Part shown: in pieces, positions 1 through 7,423 of the stretch
Position numbering within the stretch: the first letter of the stretch is position 1
Layout: every line of letters starts with the position of its first letter
DNA from: an uncultured Bacteroidales bacterium
GTDB lineage: Bacteria > Bacteroidota > Bacteroidia > Bacteroidales > UBA932
Assembly (NCBI GenBank): GCA_944322585.1
Contig: CALUPB010000003.1
Span: forward strand, 62,001-126,000
Length of the DNA stretch: 64,000 nucleotides
Direction: 5' to 3'
The notes under the pieces: model-generated
The model's input: the letters and a program-made list of their open reading frames with translations, nothing else
Told to the model about the DNA's origin: nothing
The model's database searches: none
Program-made: the position numbers and the translations under genes

Positions 1-174
1 AACGAAATGGCCGGCTTCCGGCACAGCCTCCTCAATGACGTCGATAACTTCTTCTACGGCAGCAGGAAGATTACCCTGTCCATCTTCAGGATCCGGCTTT
101 CCGTCATCAGTGCATGAGTAGAAAAGAGAGGCTGCTACCGCTACCCCTCCCAATAAAAGCAGTCTGTTTTTCAT
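1..174 (-). CDS. Lipoprotein of unknown function, 5' part only
   Basis: The reverse complement reads from an ATG at 174 to the window edge without a stop (58 codons), so only the N-terminus is visible. It starts MKNRLLLLGGVAVAASLFYSC: a basic start, a hydrophobic stretch and a lipobox-like LFYSC, followed by an acidic segment (TDDGKPDPEDG). This is a typical Bacteroidetes outer-membrane lipoprotein signal with a possible surface-export acidic stretch. A TACATTTG sequence, a TAnnTTTG -7 element on the minus strand, lies at 201-208 about 25 bases upstream. The mature protein is outside the window and no function can be given. Confidence 0.6.
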   Translation of the reverse strand, partial: MKNRLLLLGGVAVAASLFYSCTDDGKPDPEDGQGNLPAAVEEVIDVIEEAVPEAGHFV

Positions 175-262
175 TACAATGTCTGTATTTGAGGTTTTAC
201 CAAATGTATGTCGACAAAAATCCGACCTGCTGCAGAATAAAGGTAAAATATCCTTTAATGCC

Positions 263-538
263 TCAGAAATCGAATTTCTCGATCTTCATCTCGGCCAGGC
301 CCTGGATTTTCGGAACGAGGGTCACGAAATGGTCAGCCTTCTCGTGTGCGGCAAGGGCAGCTTCATCGCGCCACGTCTCGCAAATCATAAGCACATCCTC
401 CCGTGTCTCGCTTCCGAAAATATCGTAGGCAATGCAACCATCGTCATTCAATGAAGCCTCAACGAGTTTCCTGGCATCAGCCACCACTGCATCGCGGTCC
501 TTTACATCGACCCTGATAAAAACATTTACTCTGATCAT
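263..538 (-). CDS. Antibiotic biosynthesis monooxygenase (ABM/YgiN-like) domain protein
   Basis: A 91-residue protein beginning MIRVNVFIRVDVKDRDAV. It has the single-domain ABM pattern: a first beta strand (VNVFIRVDV), a helix (VVADARKLVEASLNDDGC), the conserved IAYDIFGS strand, the ETWRDEAALAAHEKADHF segment and a final hydrophobic strand. ABM proteins are small dimeric ferredoxin-like folds that oxidise quinols or other aromatics, or degrade haem. The substrate here is unknown. The open frame continues upstream to 937 but that part is not protein-like, so the ATG at 538 is preferred. The gene shares its strand with the lipoprotein at the window edge. Confidence 0.8.
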   Translation of the reverse strand: MIRVNVFIRVDVKDRDAVVADARKLVEASLNDDGCIAYDIFGSETREDVLMICETWRDEAALAAHEKADHFVTLVPKIQGLAEMKIEKFDF

Positions 539-746
539 GATACTATATATTAATGTTATATTCCGTACGTCCTTCTCCGGAGCGCCCCGATAACATGCCG
601 GATCCGGATACCCGTTCCACATCGTACAAATATAACTCAATTTACCGGTTAAGCAGTAAGAAACAGTTTTGAATTTTTCCGAAAATCGCCTATAAATTAT
701 TATTCCTATCCGCATTATTACCCCTAAAAGGAAGCCGGACCGAGAA

Positions 747-896
747 GTTCGGACGGCGTGGCCGCCCGTGGTCTCGTGAACGGGAGGTCGTGAACGGTTC
801 ATGAGAATAGCCGGTGGACATTTGAAAGTGAGCAGCCGCCATAGTGAACGGGAGGGACCCGCGACGGAGTCGTGGGAGAGATTTACCGGTCCGAAC
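747..896 (+). repeat. Structured repeat upstream of copper regulator copy 1 (with 68-bp insertion)
   Basis: The segment is bounded by GTTCGGAC at 747-754 and its inverse GTCCGAAC at 889-896. It contains an eight-pair hairpin at 858-876 (CCCGCGAC, loop GGA, GTCGTGGG; one G-T pair). A nearly identical 82-bp copy lies at 2592-2673 before the second regulator. This copy has about 68 extra bases bounded by GTGAACGGGAGG direct repeats (about 776-788 and 845-856). It ends about 28 bases before the TTGCGGATAATCATT box. Confidence 0.6.
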
Positions 897-923
897 ATTT
901 CCGGTCTGCTTCTATAAGGTATT

Positions 924-938
924 TTGCGGATAATCATT
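924..938 (+). promoter_or_regulatory. Copper-locus box TTGCGGATAATCATT, site 1
   Basis: A 15-base sequence identical to those at 2701-2715 and 3855-3869 (+) and 2547-2561 (-). Here it ends 33 bases before the -7 element TAGTTTTG (972-979), where an upstream activator would bind. It is inferred to be the operator of the HMA-AraC regulators. Confidence 0.5.
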
Positions 939-971
939 TAAATTACAAAACAGTTTCTGAAGAATTTTCAG

Positions 972-979
972 TAGTTTTG
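972..979 (+). promoter_or_regulatory. Bacteroidetes-type -7 element of regulator copy 1
   Basis: TAGTTTTG fits the TAnnTTTG consensus and lies 14 bases before the start codon. Transcription would begin almost at the AGGAGGG ribosome binding site. No TTTG -33 element is present at the usual spacing, which suggests dependence on an activator. The same arrangement recurs at 2749-2756 before copy 2. Confidence 0.45.
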
Positions 980-993
980 CGACAGGAGGGAAC

Positions 994-1722
994 ATGAAGA
1001 AAATATACATAAAGAATATGGTATGCCCGCGCTGCATCACGTCGGTAAGGGAAATATTCCGGAAGAACGGGATAGAGCCGGCCGGAGTGGAACTCGGCAT
1101 CGTCACTCTTGACAGCGATATTCAGGAGCCGGCAGCATACGGGGGCGACACCGTTACCTGCCTGACACGAGAGGAGACAAGACATCCCATGACCGCAAAT
1201 GCAGAGTCTTTTACAGCCGTGGATGAAGGTCCGGCGACCGGCGGTCCTTCCGTAAGCGGGACAGCAGAAACCTGTACGGAAAACGATATGAATGCCCGGA
1301 TGCGGGAAATCAGGCATGACCTGGAAGGATGCGGTTTCGAGATAATCGATGACAGGAAAATGCAGACAGTGGAACGGATCAGGACAGGAGTGATAGAATA
1401 TGTACGCGGTCCTGAAATCGGGGAAGGGATAAAGCTGTCCGAATTCCTGCAGAAGAAATGCCTGAAAGAATACAGTGCCCTCAGCAAGCTGTTCACGGAA
1501 ATGAAAGGAATGACCATAGAGAAATACTGCACCCTTCAGAAAGTGGAATACGTCAAAGAGCTGCTTTTCTACGGAGAACTGAATATCAGCGAAATTGCCG
1601 ATCTGCTGCATTATTCGAGCACGGCACATCTGAGCGCCCGGTTCAAGTCCGTCACAGGCCTCACTCCGTCACAGTTCCGCCGTCTGAAATCCCCTGCCCT
1701 CTCCCCTATTGACGGGATATAA
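994..1722 (+). CDS. AraC-type regulator with N-terminal heavy-metal (HMA-like) domain, copy 1
   Basis: A 242-residue protein. Residues 1-45 form the first half of an HMA-like fold with a metal-binding MVCPRC motif. Residues about 45-95 are a hydrophilic, poorly conserved insertion. Residues about 96-120 (DLEGCGFEIIDDRK) complete the HMA-like fold. The C-terminal ~100 residues are an AraC helix-turn-helix (ISEIADLLHYSSTAHLSARFK, then the TGLTPSQFRR signature). The start codon follows a strong AGGAGGG site. Proteins of this design are common beside CopA-type ATPases in Bacteroidetes, and the family is expected to sense Cu(I) or a related metal and activate efflux. The copy at 2771-3499 is close to identical outside the insertion. 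Confidence 0.85.
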   Translation: MKKIYIKNMVCPRCITSVREIFRKNGIEPAGVELGIVTLDSDIQEPAAYGGDTVTCLTREETRHPMTANAESFTAVDEGPATGGPSVSGTAETCTENDMNARMREIRHDLEGCGFEIIDDRKMQTVERIRTGVIEYVRGPEIGEGIKLSEFLQKKCLKEYSALSKLFTEMKGMTIEKYCTLQKVEYVKELLFYGELNISEIADLLHYSSTAHLSARFKSVTGLTPSQFRRLKSPALSPIDGI

Positions 1723-1970
1723 CCCCCATGACTCCTCCCCATTAAAAGCATCCTGATTGGGGAAAGTGTCAGAAATGACAGTCTCTTCGATTGGGATTTG
1801 GAGACCGTATTGGAAACGGTTATTATGGTAATCGAAAACTCTGTCATAAACTGACATGAATTTCGATTATCATGATATATTTACGATTTCCTGCTGAAGG
1901 ACAATTCTTTGGAGCTATATACAATATGAGAATCGAAGCAGAAATTCAGGAGCTATTCCTATAAAAATTT

Positions 1971-1978
1971 AGAAGCTG
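1971..1978 (+). repeat. AGAAGCTG dispersed motif
   Basis: TTTAGAAGCTG lies just before an inverted near-match (AATGATTATCCAAAA, 1989-2003) of the copper-locus box. Related motifs occur at 13501-13524, 19967-19983, 25794-25841 and 27978-27996. Confidence 0.35.
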
Positions 1979-2188
1979 CTTTAATTTTAATGATTATCCA
2001 AAAGAATACCCTTTCTATAAGATAAGTCTGACCGGCCAGTGAAAACTTACGGGAACGACATGGTATCATGTCCTGAAAACAAACGGAGCGGCAGTCCTGC
2101 CAACCGGCCATATCCGGAACGGATACCGGTCTTTGACGGGCATCTGAATCATTACTTCAGACCAAGAGACGGAAAATCTGTTCGGTGC

Positions 2189-2422
2189 ACACCTGGAATT
2201 GGATAATACGCATAATCACATATGAAACAAGTAGTTACATGATTTTGTGTCTTCCAGGTGTAATAGTTTCCGGCACACCTGGAAGAGAGAATCGCTCTCC
2301 GGTGGCAGCCAACGGCACATCGGCAATTCCAGGTGTGCTCAAAGATGTTACACCTGGAATTTAGAATAGAACGTAATTTTCTCTAATTCAAAGAATTACG
2401 CAGCAGATCCATTTCCAGGTGT
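2189..2422. repeat. REP/BIME-like palindromic mosaic, copy 1
   Basis: Six copies of a 10-base half-site alternate in orientation: ACACCTGGAA at 2189-2198, 2275-2284 and 2350-2359; TTCCAGGTGT at 2252-2261, 2327-2336 and 2413-2422. This gives units of 73, 13, 62, 13 and 73 bp. The two 33-bp segments at 2252-2284 and 2327-2359 are perfect 10-bp stems with 13-base loops. Copies with the same spacing at 7011-7243 and 8442-8674 flank the RAYT gene. The surrounding stretch 1723-2591 has no credible gene. Apart from this mosaic it holds only copper-locus box variants. Confidence 0.85.
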
Positions 2423-2507
2423 GCTACTGTTCACACAGTATGACAGTAAACATAAGCATTCATACTTCATGGCCTGGAAAACATGACAATGGGAGTCAGG
2501 GATAACT

Positions 2508-2561
2508 TTGCGGATAAGCATTTTAATTTTTGTCATTATAAATTTTAATGATTATCCGCAA
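2508..2561. promoter_or_regulatory. Inverted pair of copper-locus boxes
   Basis: TTGCGGATAAGCATT (2508-2522, 14 of 15 matches) faces AATGATTATCCGCAA (2547-2561, exact inverse of TTGCGGATAATCATT), separated by 24 AT-rich bases. A TAACTTTG (-7-like) ends at 2510. This looks like a two-site operator, or the remnant of the upstream region of a lost gene copy. Confidence 0.4.
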
Positions 2562-2591
2562 GAATACCCCTTAGATAACCAGGCCGTAAAA

Positions 2592-2673
2592 GTTCGGACG
2601 GCGTGGCCGCCCGTGGCCTCGTGAACGGGAGGGACCCGCGACGGAGTCGTGGGAGAGATTTACCGGTCCGAAC
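2592..2673 (+). repeat. Structured repeat upstream of copper regulator copy 2
   Basis: An 82-bp version of the element at 747-896 without its insertion. It has terminal inverted GTTCGGAC/GTCCGAAC and an internal hairpin at 2635-2653. It is part of the tandem duplication that produced the two regulator genes. Confidence 0.6.
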
Positions 2674-2700
2674 ATTTCCGGTCTGCTTCTATAAGGTATT

Positions 2701-2715
2701 TTGCGGATAATCATT
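2701..2715 (+). promoter_or_regulatory. Copper-locus box TTGCGGATAATCATT, site at regulator copy 2
   Basis: Exact 15-base match to the sites at 924-938 and 3855-3869. It ends 33 bases before the -7 element TAGTTTTG at 2749-2756, the same geometry as in front of regulator copy 1. Confidence 0.5.
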
Positions 2716-2770
2716 TAAATTACAAAACAGTTTCTGAAGAATTTTCAGTAGTTTTGCGACAGGAGGGAAC

Positions 2771-3499
2771 ATGAAGAAAATATACATAAAGAATATGGTA
2801 TGCCCGCGCTGCATCACGTCGGTAAGGGAAATATTCCGGAAGAACGGGATAGAGCCTGCCGGTGTGGAACTCGGCGTCGTCACTCTTGACAGCGATATTC
2901 CGGAGACGGCATCATACGTGAGCGACACCGCTACCCGCCTGACGCAAGAGGGAGCAAGACATCACCTGGCCGCAAATGCACAGACTTTCGCAACAGGGGA
3001 TGAAGACCCGGCAGCCGGATTATCTGCCGGAAGCGGAACAGAAGAAACCTGTACGGGAAACGATATGTATGCCCGGATGCGGAAAATCAGGCATGACCTG
3101 GAAGGATGCGGCTTCGAGATAATCGATGACAGGAAGATGCAGACAGTGGAACGGATCAGGACAGGAGTGATAGAATATGTACGTGGTCCTGAAATCGGGG
3201 AAGGGGTAAAGCTGTCCGAATTCCTGCAGAAGAAATGCCTGAAAGAATACAGCGCCCTCAGCAAGCTGTTCACGGAAATGAAAGGAATGACCATAGAGAA
3301 ATACTGCATCCTTCAGAAGGCGGAGTACGTCAAGGAACTGCTTTTCTACGGAGAGCTGAATATCAGCGAGATTGCCGATCTACTGCATTATTCGAGCACG
3401 GCACATCTGAGCGCCCAGTTCAAGTCCGTCACAGGCCTCACGCCGTCACAGTTCCGTCGTCTGAAATCTCCGGGCCTCTCCCCTATCGATGGGATATAA
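2771..3499 (+). CDS. AraC-type regulator with N-terminal heavy-metal (HMA-like) domain, copy 2
   Basis: A 242-residue paralogue of the protein at 994-1722, with the same MVCPRC metal site, split HMA-like domain and AraC helix-turn-helix. The differences are concentrated in the hydrophilic insertion (about residues 45-95), while the sensing and DNA-binding parts are almost unchanged. Promoter, ribosome site and structured upstream repeat are duplicated with the gene. It is the regulator closest to the copper ATPase and probably controls it, but the two copies may be redundant or respond to different metals. Confidence 0.85.
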   Translation: MKKIYIKNMVCPRCITSVREIFRKNGIEPAGVELGVVTLDSDIPETASYVSDTATRLTQEGARHHLAANAQTFATGDEDPAAGLSAGSGTEETCTGNDMYARMRKIRHDLEGCGFEIIDDRKMQTVERIRTGVIEYVRGPEIGEGVKLSEFLQKKCLKEYSALSKLFTEMKGMTIEKYCILQKAEYVKELLFYGELNISEIADLLHYSSTAHLSAQFKSVTGLTPSQFRRLKSPGLSPIDGI

Positions 3500-3637
3500 A
3501 TCAAATCCATAATAATGTAAACGTCACGGGCCGTTTCCGGTTAATTTTGTCATCCGGTAACCGGTCTCCGGACGGCATATGCACAACCGGTCTCGGCCTG
3601 GTCGTTTCTCCGAAACTTTTCTCCGGTGATTTTTTGA

Positions 3638-3775
3638 GGGGGGGGGAGGAAGGAGAGTGGAGGATATGCGCAGCGAGGATGGCACAGGCTGCATATACAG
3701 AGGAACGGATACGCTATCCGTCAGGATACCAGAGGATATGCGCTGTTAGGATGGCACAGAGAACGTATATTGGGA
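3638..3775. repeat. G9 tract followed by a degenerate direct repeat
   Basis: In the 389-bp gap before the ATPase there is a run of nine G at 3638-3646. A 27-bp sequence then occurs twice, 72 bp apart (3661-3687 and 3733-3759; 24 of 27 identical, sharing AGGATATGCGC and AGGATGGCACAG). No convincing gene covers it. The function is unknown. Confidence 0.5.
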
Positions 3776-3854
3776 TGTGACTGCACATAGCGGCAAACGA
3801 TAAGGGCATAGAGGCTTTGAAATTTGAAGACATAAATTTCAAAACAGCTTCCAA

Positions 3855-3869
3855 TTGCGGATAATCATT
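3855..3869 (+). promoter_or_regulatory. Copper-locus box TTGCGGATAATCATT, site at copA
   Basis: An exact copy of the box found before both AraC regulators, here only 20 bases from the ATPase start codon. Inverse-oriented CAAAACAGCTTC (3842-3852) precedes it. The position is closer to the gene than at the regulators, so its mode of action may differ. Confidence 0.45.
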
Positions 3870-3888
3870 AATCATTTAGCAGAAAGAA

Positions 3889-6798
3889 ATGCAGACAAAA
3901 AAGAATTTTCCGGTAACAGGACTCGGCTGCGCGGCATGTGCGGCAAGAGTCACGAAAATCCTGGGCAAACAGCCGGGAATAATTGAGTCAAACGTCAATT
4001 TCGCGACCTCGACGGCACAAATAGTTTATGACACGGACAAATGCGACCTCAAGGCGGTACGGGATGCTGTCCAGGACGGAGGATATGACATCCTGACCGA
4101 TACGGACGATGACGGATCCGATGACGAAGACGGGCAGTATGACAGCGAAGCTGATTCAACGTACACCGGACAACAGAGAGGAGCAGAAAGATGCGGGAAC
4201 AGAGATATGCCTATCAGGGAGCAGTCTGGAAAAGGAGACTCGGCAAAGAGCGACAAAAGCACCGGGAGAGGTAACTGCGGAAACGGCGGGAGGCTTATAC
4301 GGGAGCAGACCGGGAAAGGAGACTCGGCAAAGAATGATGGAAATAAAGGCAACCGGCAGACTATGGCCGGGAAAAGGCCGACGGCGGAAGAAATTGCCGA
4401 GGCCATACATGAACAGGAATACAGGACACTGAAACGGCAGACAATCGGAGCTGTAACCATTGCCATCCCGACAATGGTACTGTCCATGGCCTTTCCGGAT
4501 GCAATATGGGCAAGATATATGACCTGGTTCCTGGCAACCGCAGTCGTGTTCGGATTCGGCCGCAGATTCTATGTCAATGCATGGAAACAGTTGAGACACA
4601 GATCCGCCAACATGGACACACTCGTTGCGAACAGTACCGGAATAGCCTATCTATTCAGCCTTTTCAACCTGCTGTTCCCGGAATTCTGGCTTTCCCGCGG
4701 CATCGAACCGCACCTCTACTTCGAGGCGGCAAGTGTCATCATAGCCTTCATCCTGCTCGGACGGCTCCTTGAGGACAGGGCCAAAAAGAAGACGACTGGA
4801 GCCATACGCAAACTCATAGGGCTCCAGCCCAAGACCGTCACTGTCATCCGTAACAGATATGCTGCCACCCGAGGCGACGGCTCTGCCTGCTGCACGTCAG
4901 GGAACAATTCCGACATGGCGCACAAGGAACCGTCATACATATCAGCTTATGACTGCATGTCAGGACAGCCATATGGAACTGGCACAATGGAAATGACGAT
5001 ACCGGCAGAGCAGGCCATACCGGGAGACATCATAATTGTCCGTCCAGGAGAAAGAATTGCAGTAGACGGAACCGTTACGGACGGTGAATCCTATGTGGAT
5101 GAGAGTATGCTGAACGGAGAACCTGTCCCGTCTTTCAAGAAACCGGGAGAGAAAGTCCTTGCCGGTTCCATCAACCAGTCCGGAGCATTCAGGTTCAAGG
5201 CAGAGGAAACAGGAAAGGATACCGTGCTGGCGCAGATAATCAGAATGGTGCAGGACGCGCAGGGCAGCAAGGCTCCCGTACAGAATATGGTAGACAAGGT
5301 AGCGGCAGTATTTGTGCCGGCCATTATCGGAATCGCAGTCATTGTCTTCGCATGCTGGTGGATATTTGCCCCGGATGAAGGCTTCATCCACGGACTTCTG
5401 TCCATGGTGACAGTCCTCGTAATTGCCTGTCCGTGCGCTCTCGGGCTTGCCACCCCTACGGCTGTCATCGTCGGCATCGGGAAAGGGGCGGAATACGGTA
5501 TCCTGATCAAGGATGCAGCCAGTCTGGAAATCGCGAAAAAGGTGGATACAGTCGTTCTGGACAAGACGGGCACGATTACGGAAGGCCATCCTGCCGTAGC
5601 CGGACAATGTTGGACAAATTATTCAGACCGTTACAGGGATATCCTGTACAGTCTGGAAAAGCTTTCCGCACATCCTCTTGCCAAGGCTGTTACAGAATTC
5701 TTCGAAACGTCATATTCAGCAGCCGGGCCCGGCACCGTCCCGACGACAGACGCCACAGAAAGCACTGCACCGGCCGTGCATGACATGAACATCAATGCAG
5801 GAAACAGCACCGGGCTGAGCATGCATGACTTGAACGGCAGTACCAAGGACATCACCGGAATGGCAGGGCATGACATGGACACCGGAGCCGCAGCAATAAG
5901 ACCCGACAGACAGGCGACTGACACAGGGGCAGAGCAAATAACAATCAAAGGATACGAAAATATTCCCGGCAAAGGCATCAAAGGGTCGGTATGCTTTTCG
6001 ATGGGACAGACATCAACAGCCGGAGGCAAAGACAGTGACGGCACACCTGTCGGACAGTCATGCGAATCCGCCGTATATTATGTCGGCAACATTGCACTGA
6101 TGCTTGAGCAGGGCATCAGAATTGACGACAGGCTGAAGTCCCAGGCCGACAAATGGGAATCGGAAGCAATGACGGTGATATGGTTTGCCGACGGGAATTC
6201 GGCACTGGCAGTCATCGCCATCACGGACAACATCAGGGAATCTTCAGCCGAAGCAATAACTCTTCTTCACAGAATGGGGTTAGACACCTGGATGCTGACA
6301 GGTGACAACGAGGCATCTGCGGCCGCTATAGCAGGCAAGGCAGGAATAAGGCATTATAACGCAGGAGTACTTCCTCAGGACAAGGCCCTGTTTATAAAAC
6401 GGCTCCAGTCGGAAGGGCATACGGTGGCAATGATCGGGGACGGCATCAACGACAGTGCAGCCCTTGCACAGGCAGACCTGAGCATTGCAATGGGCAAAGG
6501 GAGTGACATAGCCATTGACACGGCAATGATGACCATCCTCGCGTCCGACCTGATGAAGGTCCCGCAGGCAATCAGGCTGTCCAGACTGACCATAAGGACC
6601 ATCAGACAGAACCTGTTCTGGGCTTTCATCTATAATCTGATTGCCGTCCCGATAGCAGCAGGTATCCTGTACCCTGTCAACGGCTTCCTCCTAAATCCGA
6701 TGATAGGCGGTGCCGCCATGGCTTTGAGCAGCGTAAGCGTCATCTCCAACAGCCTCAGACTCCGTCGCAAATCACTGGAGGACAAGCAGAAGCCATAA
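3889..6798 (+). CDS. copA: Copper-translocating P1B-type ATPase
   Basis: A 969-residue inner-membrane pump, expected to export Cu(I) from the cytoplasm. It has an N-terminal HMA domain with GCAAC (C14, C17), then a hydrophilic linker (about residues 70-160) with repeated GKGDSAK segments. Eight membrane segments are expected, with the CPC metal motif at C514-P515-C516. The phosphorylation site is D558 in DKTGT, followed by the HP motif (SAHPLAK) and GDGIND at 850-855. It is longer than usual CopA proteins (about 740-830) because of the linker and a ~50-residue insertion in the nucleotide-binding domain. That insertion starts near residue 630 and contains HDM, HDL and HDM repeats. It lies downstream of the two metal-sensing regulators. 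Confidence 0.92.
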   Translation: MQTKKNFPVTGLGCAACAARVTKILGKQPGIIESNVNFATSTAQIVYDTDKCDLKAVRDAVQDGGYDILTDTDDDGSDDEDGQYDSEADSTYTGQQRGAERCGNRDMPIREQSGKGDSAKSDKSTGRGNCGNGGRLIREQTGKGDSAKNDGNKGNRQTMAGKRPTAEEIAEAIHEQEYRTLKRQTIGAVTIAIPTMVLSMAFPDAIWARYMTWFLATAVVFGFGRRFYVNAWKQLRHRSANMDTLVANSTGIAYLFSLFNLLFPEFWLSRGIEPHLYFEAASVIIAFILLGRLLEDRAKKKTTGAIRKLIGLQPKTVTVIRNRYAATRGDGSACCTSGNNSDMAHKEPSYISAYDCMSGQPYGTGTMEMTIPAEQAIPGDIIIVRPGERIAVDGTVTDGESYVDESMLNGEPVPSFKKPGEKVLAGSINQSGAFRFKAEETGKDTVLAQIIRMVQDAQGSKAPVQNMVDKVAAVFVPAIIGIAVIVFACWWIFAPDEGFIHGLLSMVTVLVIACPCALGLATPTAVIVGIGKGAEYGILIKDAASLEIAKKVDTVVLDKTGTITEGHPAVAGQCWTNYSDRYRDILYSLEKLSAHPLAKAVTEFFETSYSAAGPGTVPTTDATESTAPAVHDMNINAGNSTGLSMHDLNGSTKDITGMAGHDMDTGAAAIRPDRQATDTGAEQITIKGYENIPGKGIKGSVCFSMGQTSTAGGKDSDGTPVGQSCESAVYYVGNIALMLEQGIRIDDRLKSQADKWESEAMTVIWFADGNSALAVIAITDNIRESSAEAITLLHRMGLDTWMLTGDNEASAAAIAGKAGIRHYNAGVLPQDKALFIKRLQSEGHTVAMIGDGINDSAALAQADLSIAMGKGSDIAIDTAMMTILASDLMKVPQAIRLSRLTIRTIRQNLFWAFIYNLIAVPIAAGILYPVNGFLLNPMIGGAAMALSSVSVISNSLRLRRKSLEDKQKP

Positions 6799-6846
6799 GA
6801 ACGAATATTCCGTAAACCGTTCATCCGGCCACTGACAGCCACACCG

Positions 6847-6965
6847 AGGTCGACCCCAAAGGATGCTTTCTGCGTTACGCTTGCTTCGAAAATCCTCATG
6901 TACACCAATATACTGCGGTTTTCTCATCTTCGCAAGCCTTGAAATTCCTCCTTTGGGATCGACCT
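6847..6965. repeat. Inverted-repeat structured element, copy 1
   Basis: The 16-base arms AGGTCGACCCCAAAGG (6847-6862) and CCTTTGGGATCGACCT (6950-6965) pair at 15 of 16 positions around a core containing TTTCTGCGTTACGCTTG and TCTTCGCAAGCCTTGAAA. The core is shared almost exactly with 24120-24240, but the arm sequences differ with pairing preserved. It lies about 50 bases after the stop codon of copA. It may act as a terminator, an RNA structure or a miniature mobile element. Confidence 0.7.
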
Positions 6966-7010
6966 TAACCTGTTGTCACCTGAAATTAAATCACCAACAC
7001 TTTTTCATTG

Positions 7011-7243
7011 ACACCTGGAATTGATATTTTTGCTAAGTCTATAACAAACAATCGATTAAAACAATCTCACAATTCCAGGTGTAACGTTTGCCGACACACC
7101 TGGAAGAACGGATCGGGCTCAGACAGCTGCCGGTGGCACATCTGTCACTCCAGGTGTATCACTATATGTGACACCTGGAACAAGCTTTTGTCGATAAAAC
7201 ATTGTAAATAAACAACTTATACAAATTATCCAATTCCTGGTGT
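7011..7243. repeat. REP/BIME-like palindromic mosaic, copy 2
   Basis: Half-sites ACACCTGGAA at 7011-7020, 7096-7105 and 7171-7180 alternate with TTCCAGGTGT (or one-base variants) at 7073-7082, 7148-7157 and 7234-7243. The units are 72, 13, 62, 13 and 73 bp. The central 62-bp unit contains inner inverted repeats (GACAG/CTGTC and TGCC/GGCA). A tail similar to 8857-8911 follows at 7296-7350. The copy lies downstream of the RAYT gene. Confidence 0.9.
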
Positions 7244-7423
7244 GTCGTATAGCAAACAGAGCCAATACTCTCATAGACAGAAAACCAAGAGCCATCTGCT
7301 GAAGAATCCGAAGAGATGAACGACAGCTTAAACGGAGCCGGAAACAGAATGCGGACAATAGGGAACCTATCAGAACCACCATTAGCCATCAGTAATCACT
7401 ATATGGAACCTCTCCATTATATC

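Noticed and set aside
539-937. N-terminal extension of the ABM protein gene up to 937
   Set aside because: The extra 133 residues show no protein-like pattern and run through the structured repeat; the domain begins exactly at the ATG at 538.
3235-3780. A 181-codon frame overlapping the second AraC regulator and extending into the gap before copA
   Set aside because: Most of it is a shadow of the regulator gene, and the part beyond 3499 is G9 tract and degenerate repeats.
7011-7243. Regularly recurring TTCCAGGTGT sequences that could suggest a CRISPR array
   Set aside because: The 10-base units alternate in orientation and have unequal spacing (72, 13, 62, 13, 73 bp), and no cas gene is present. 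They are palindromic mosaics beside a RAYT.
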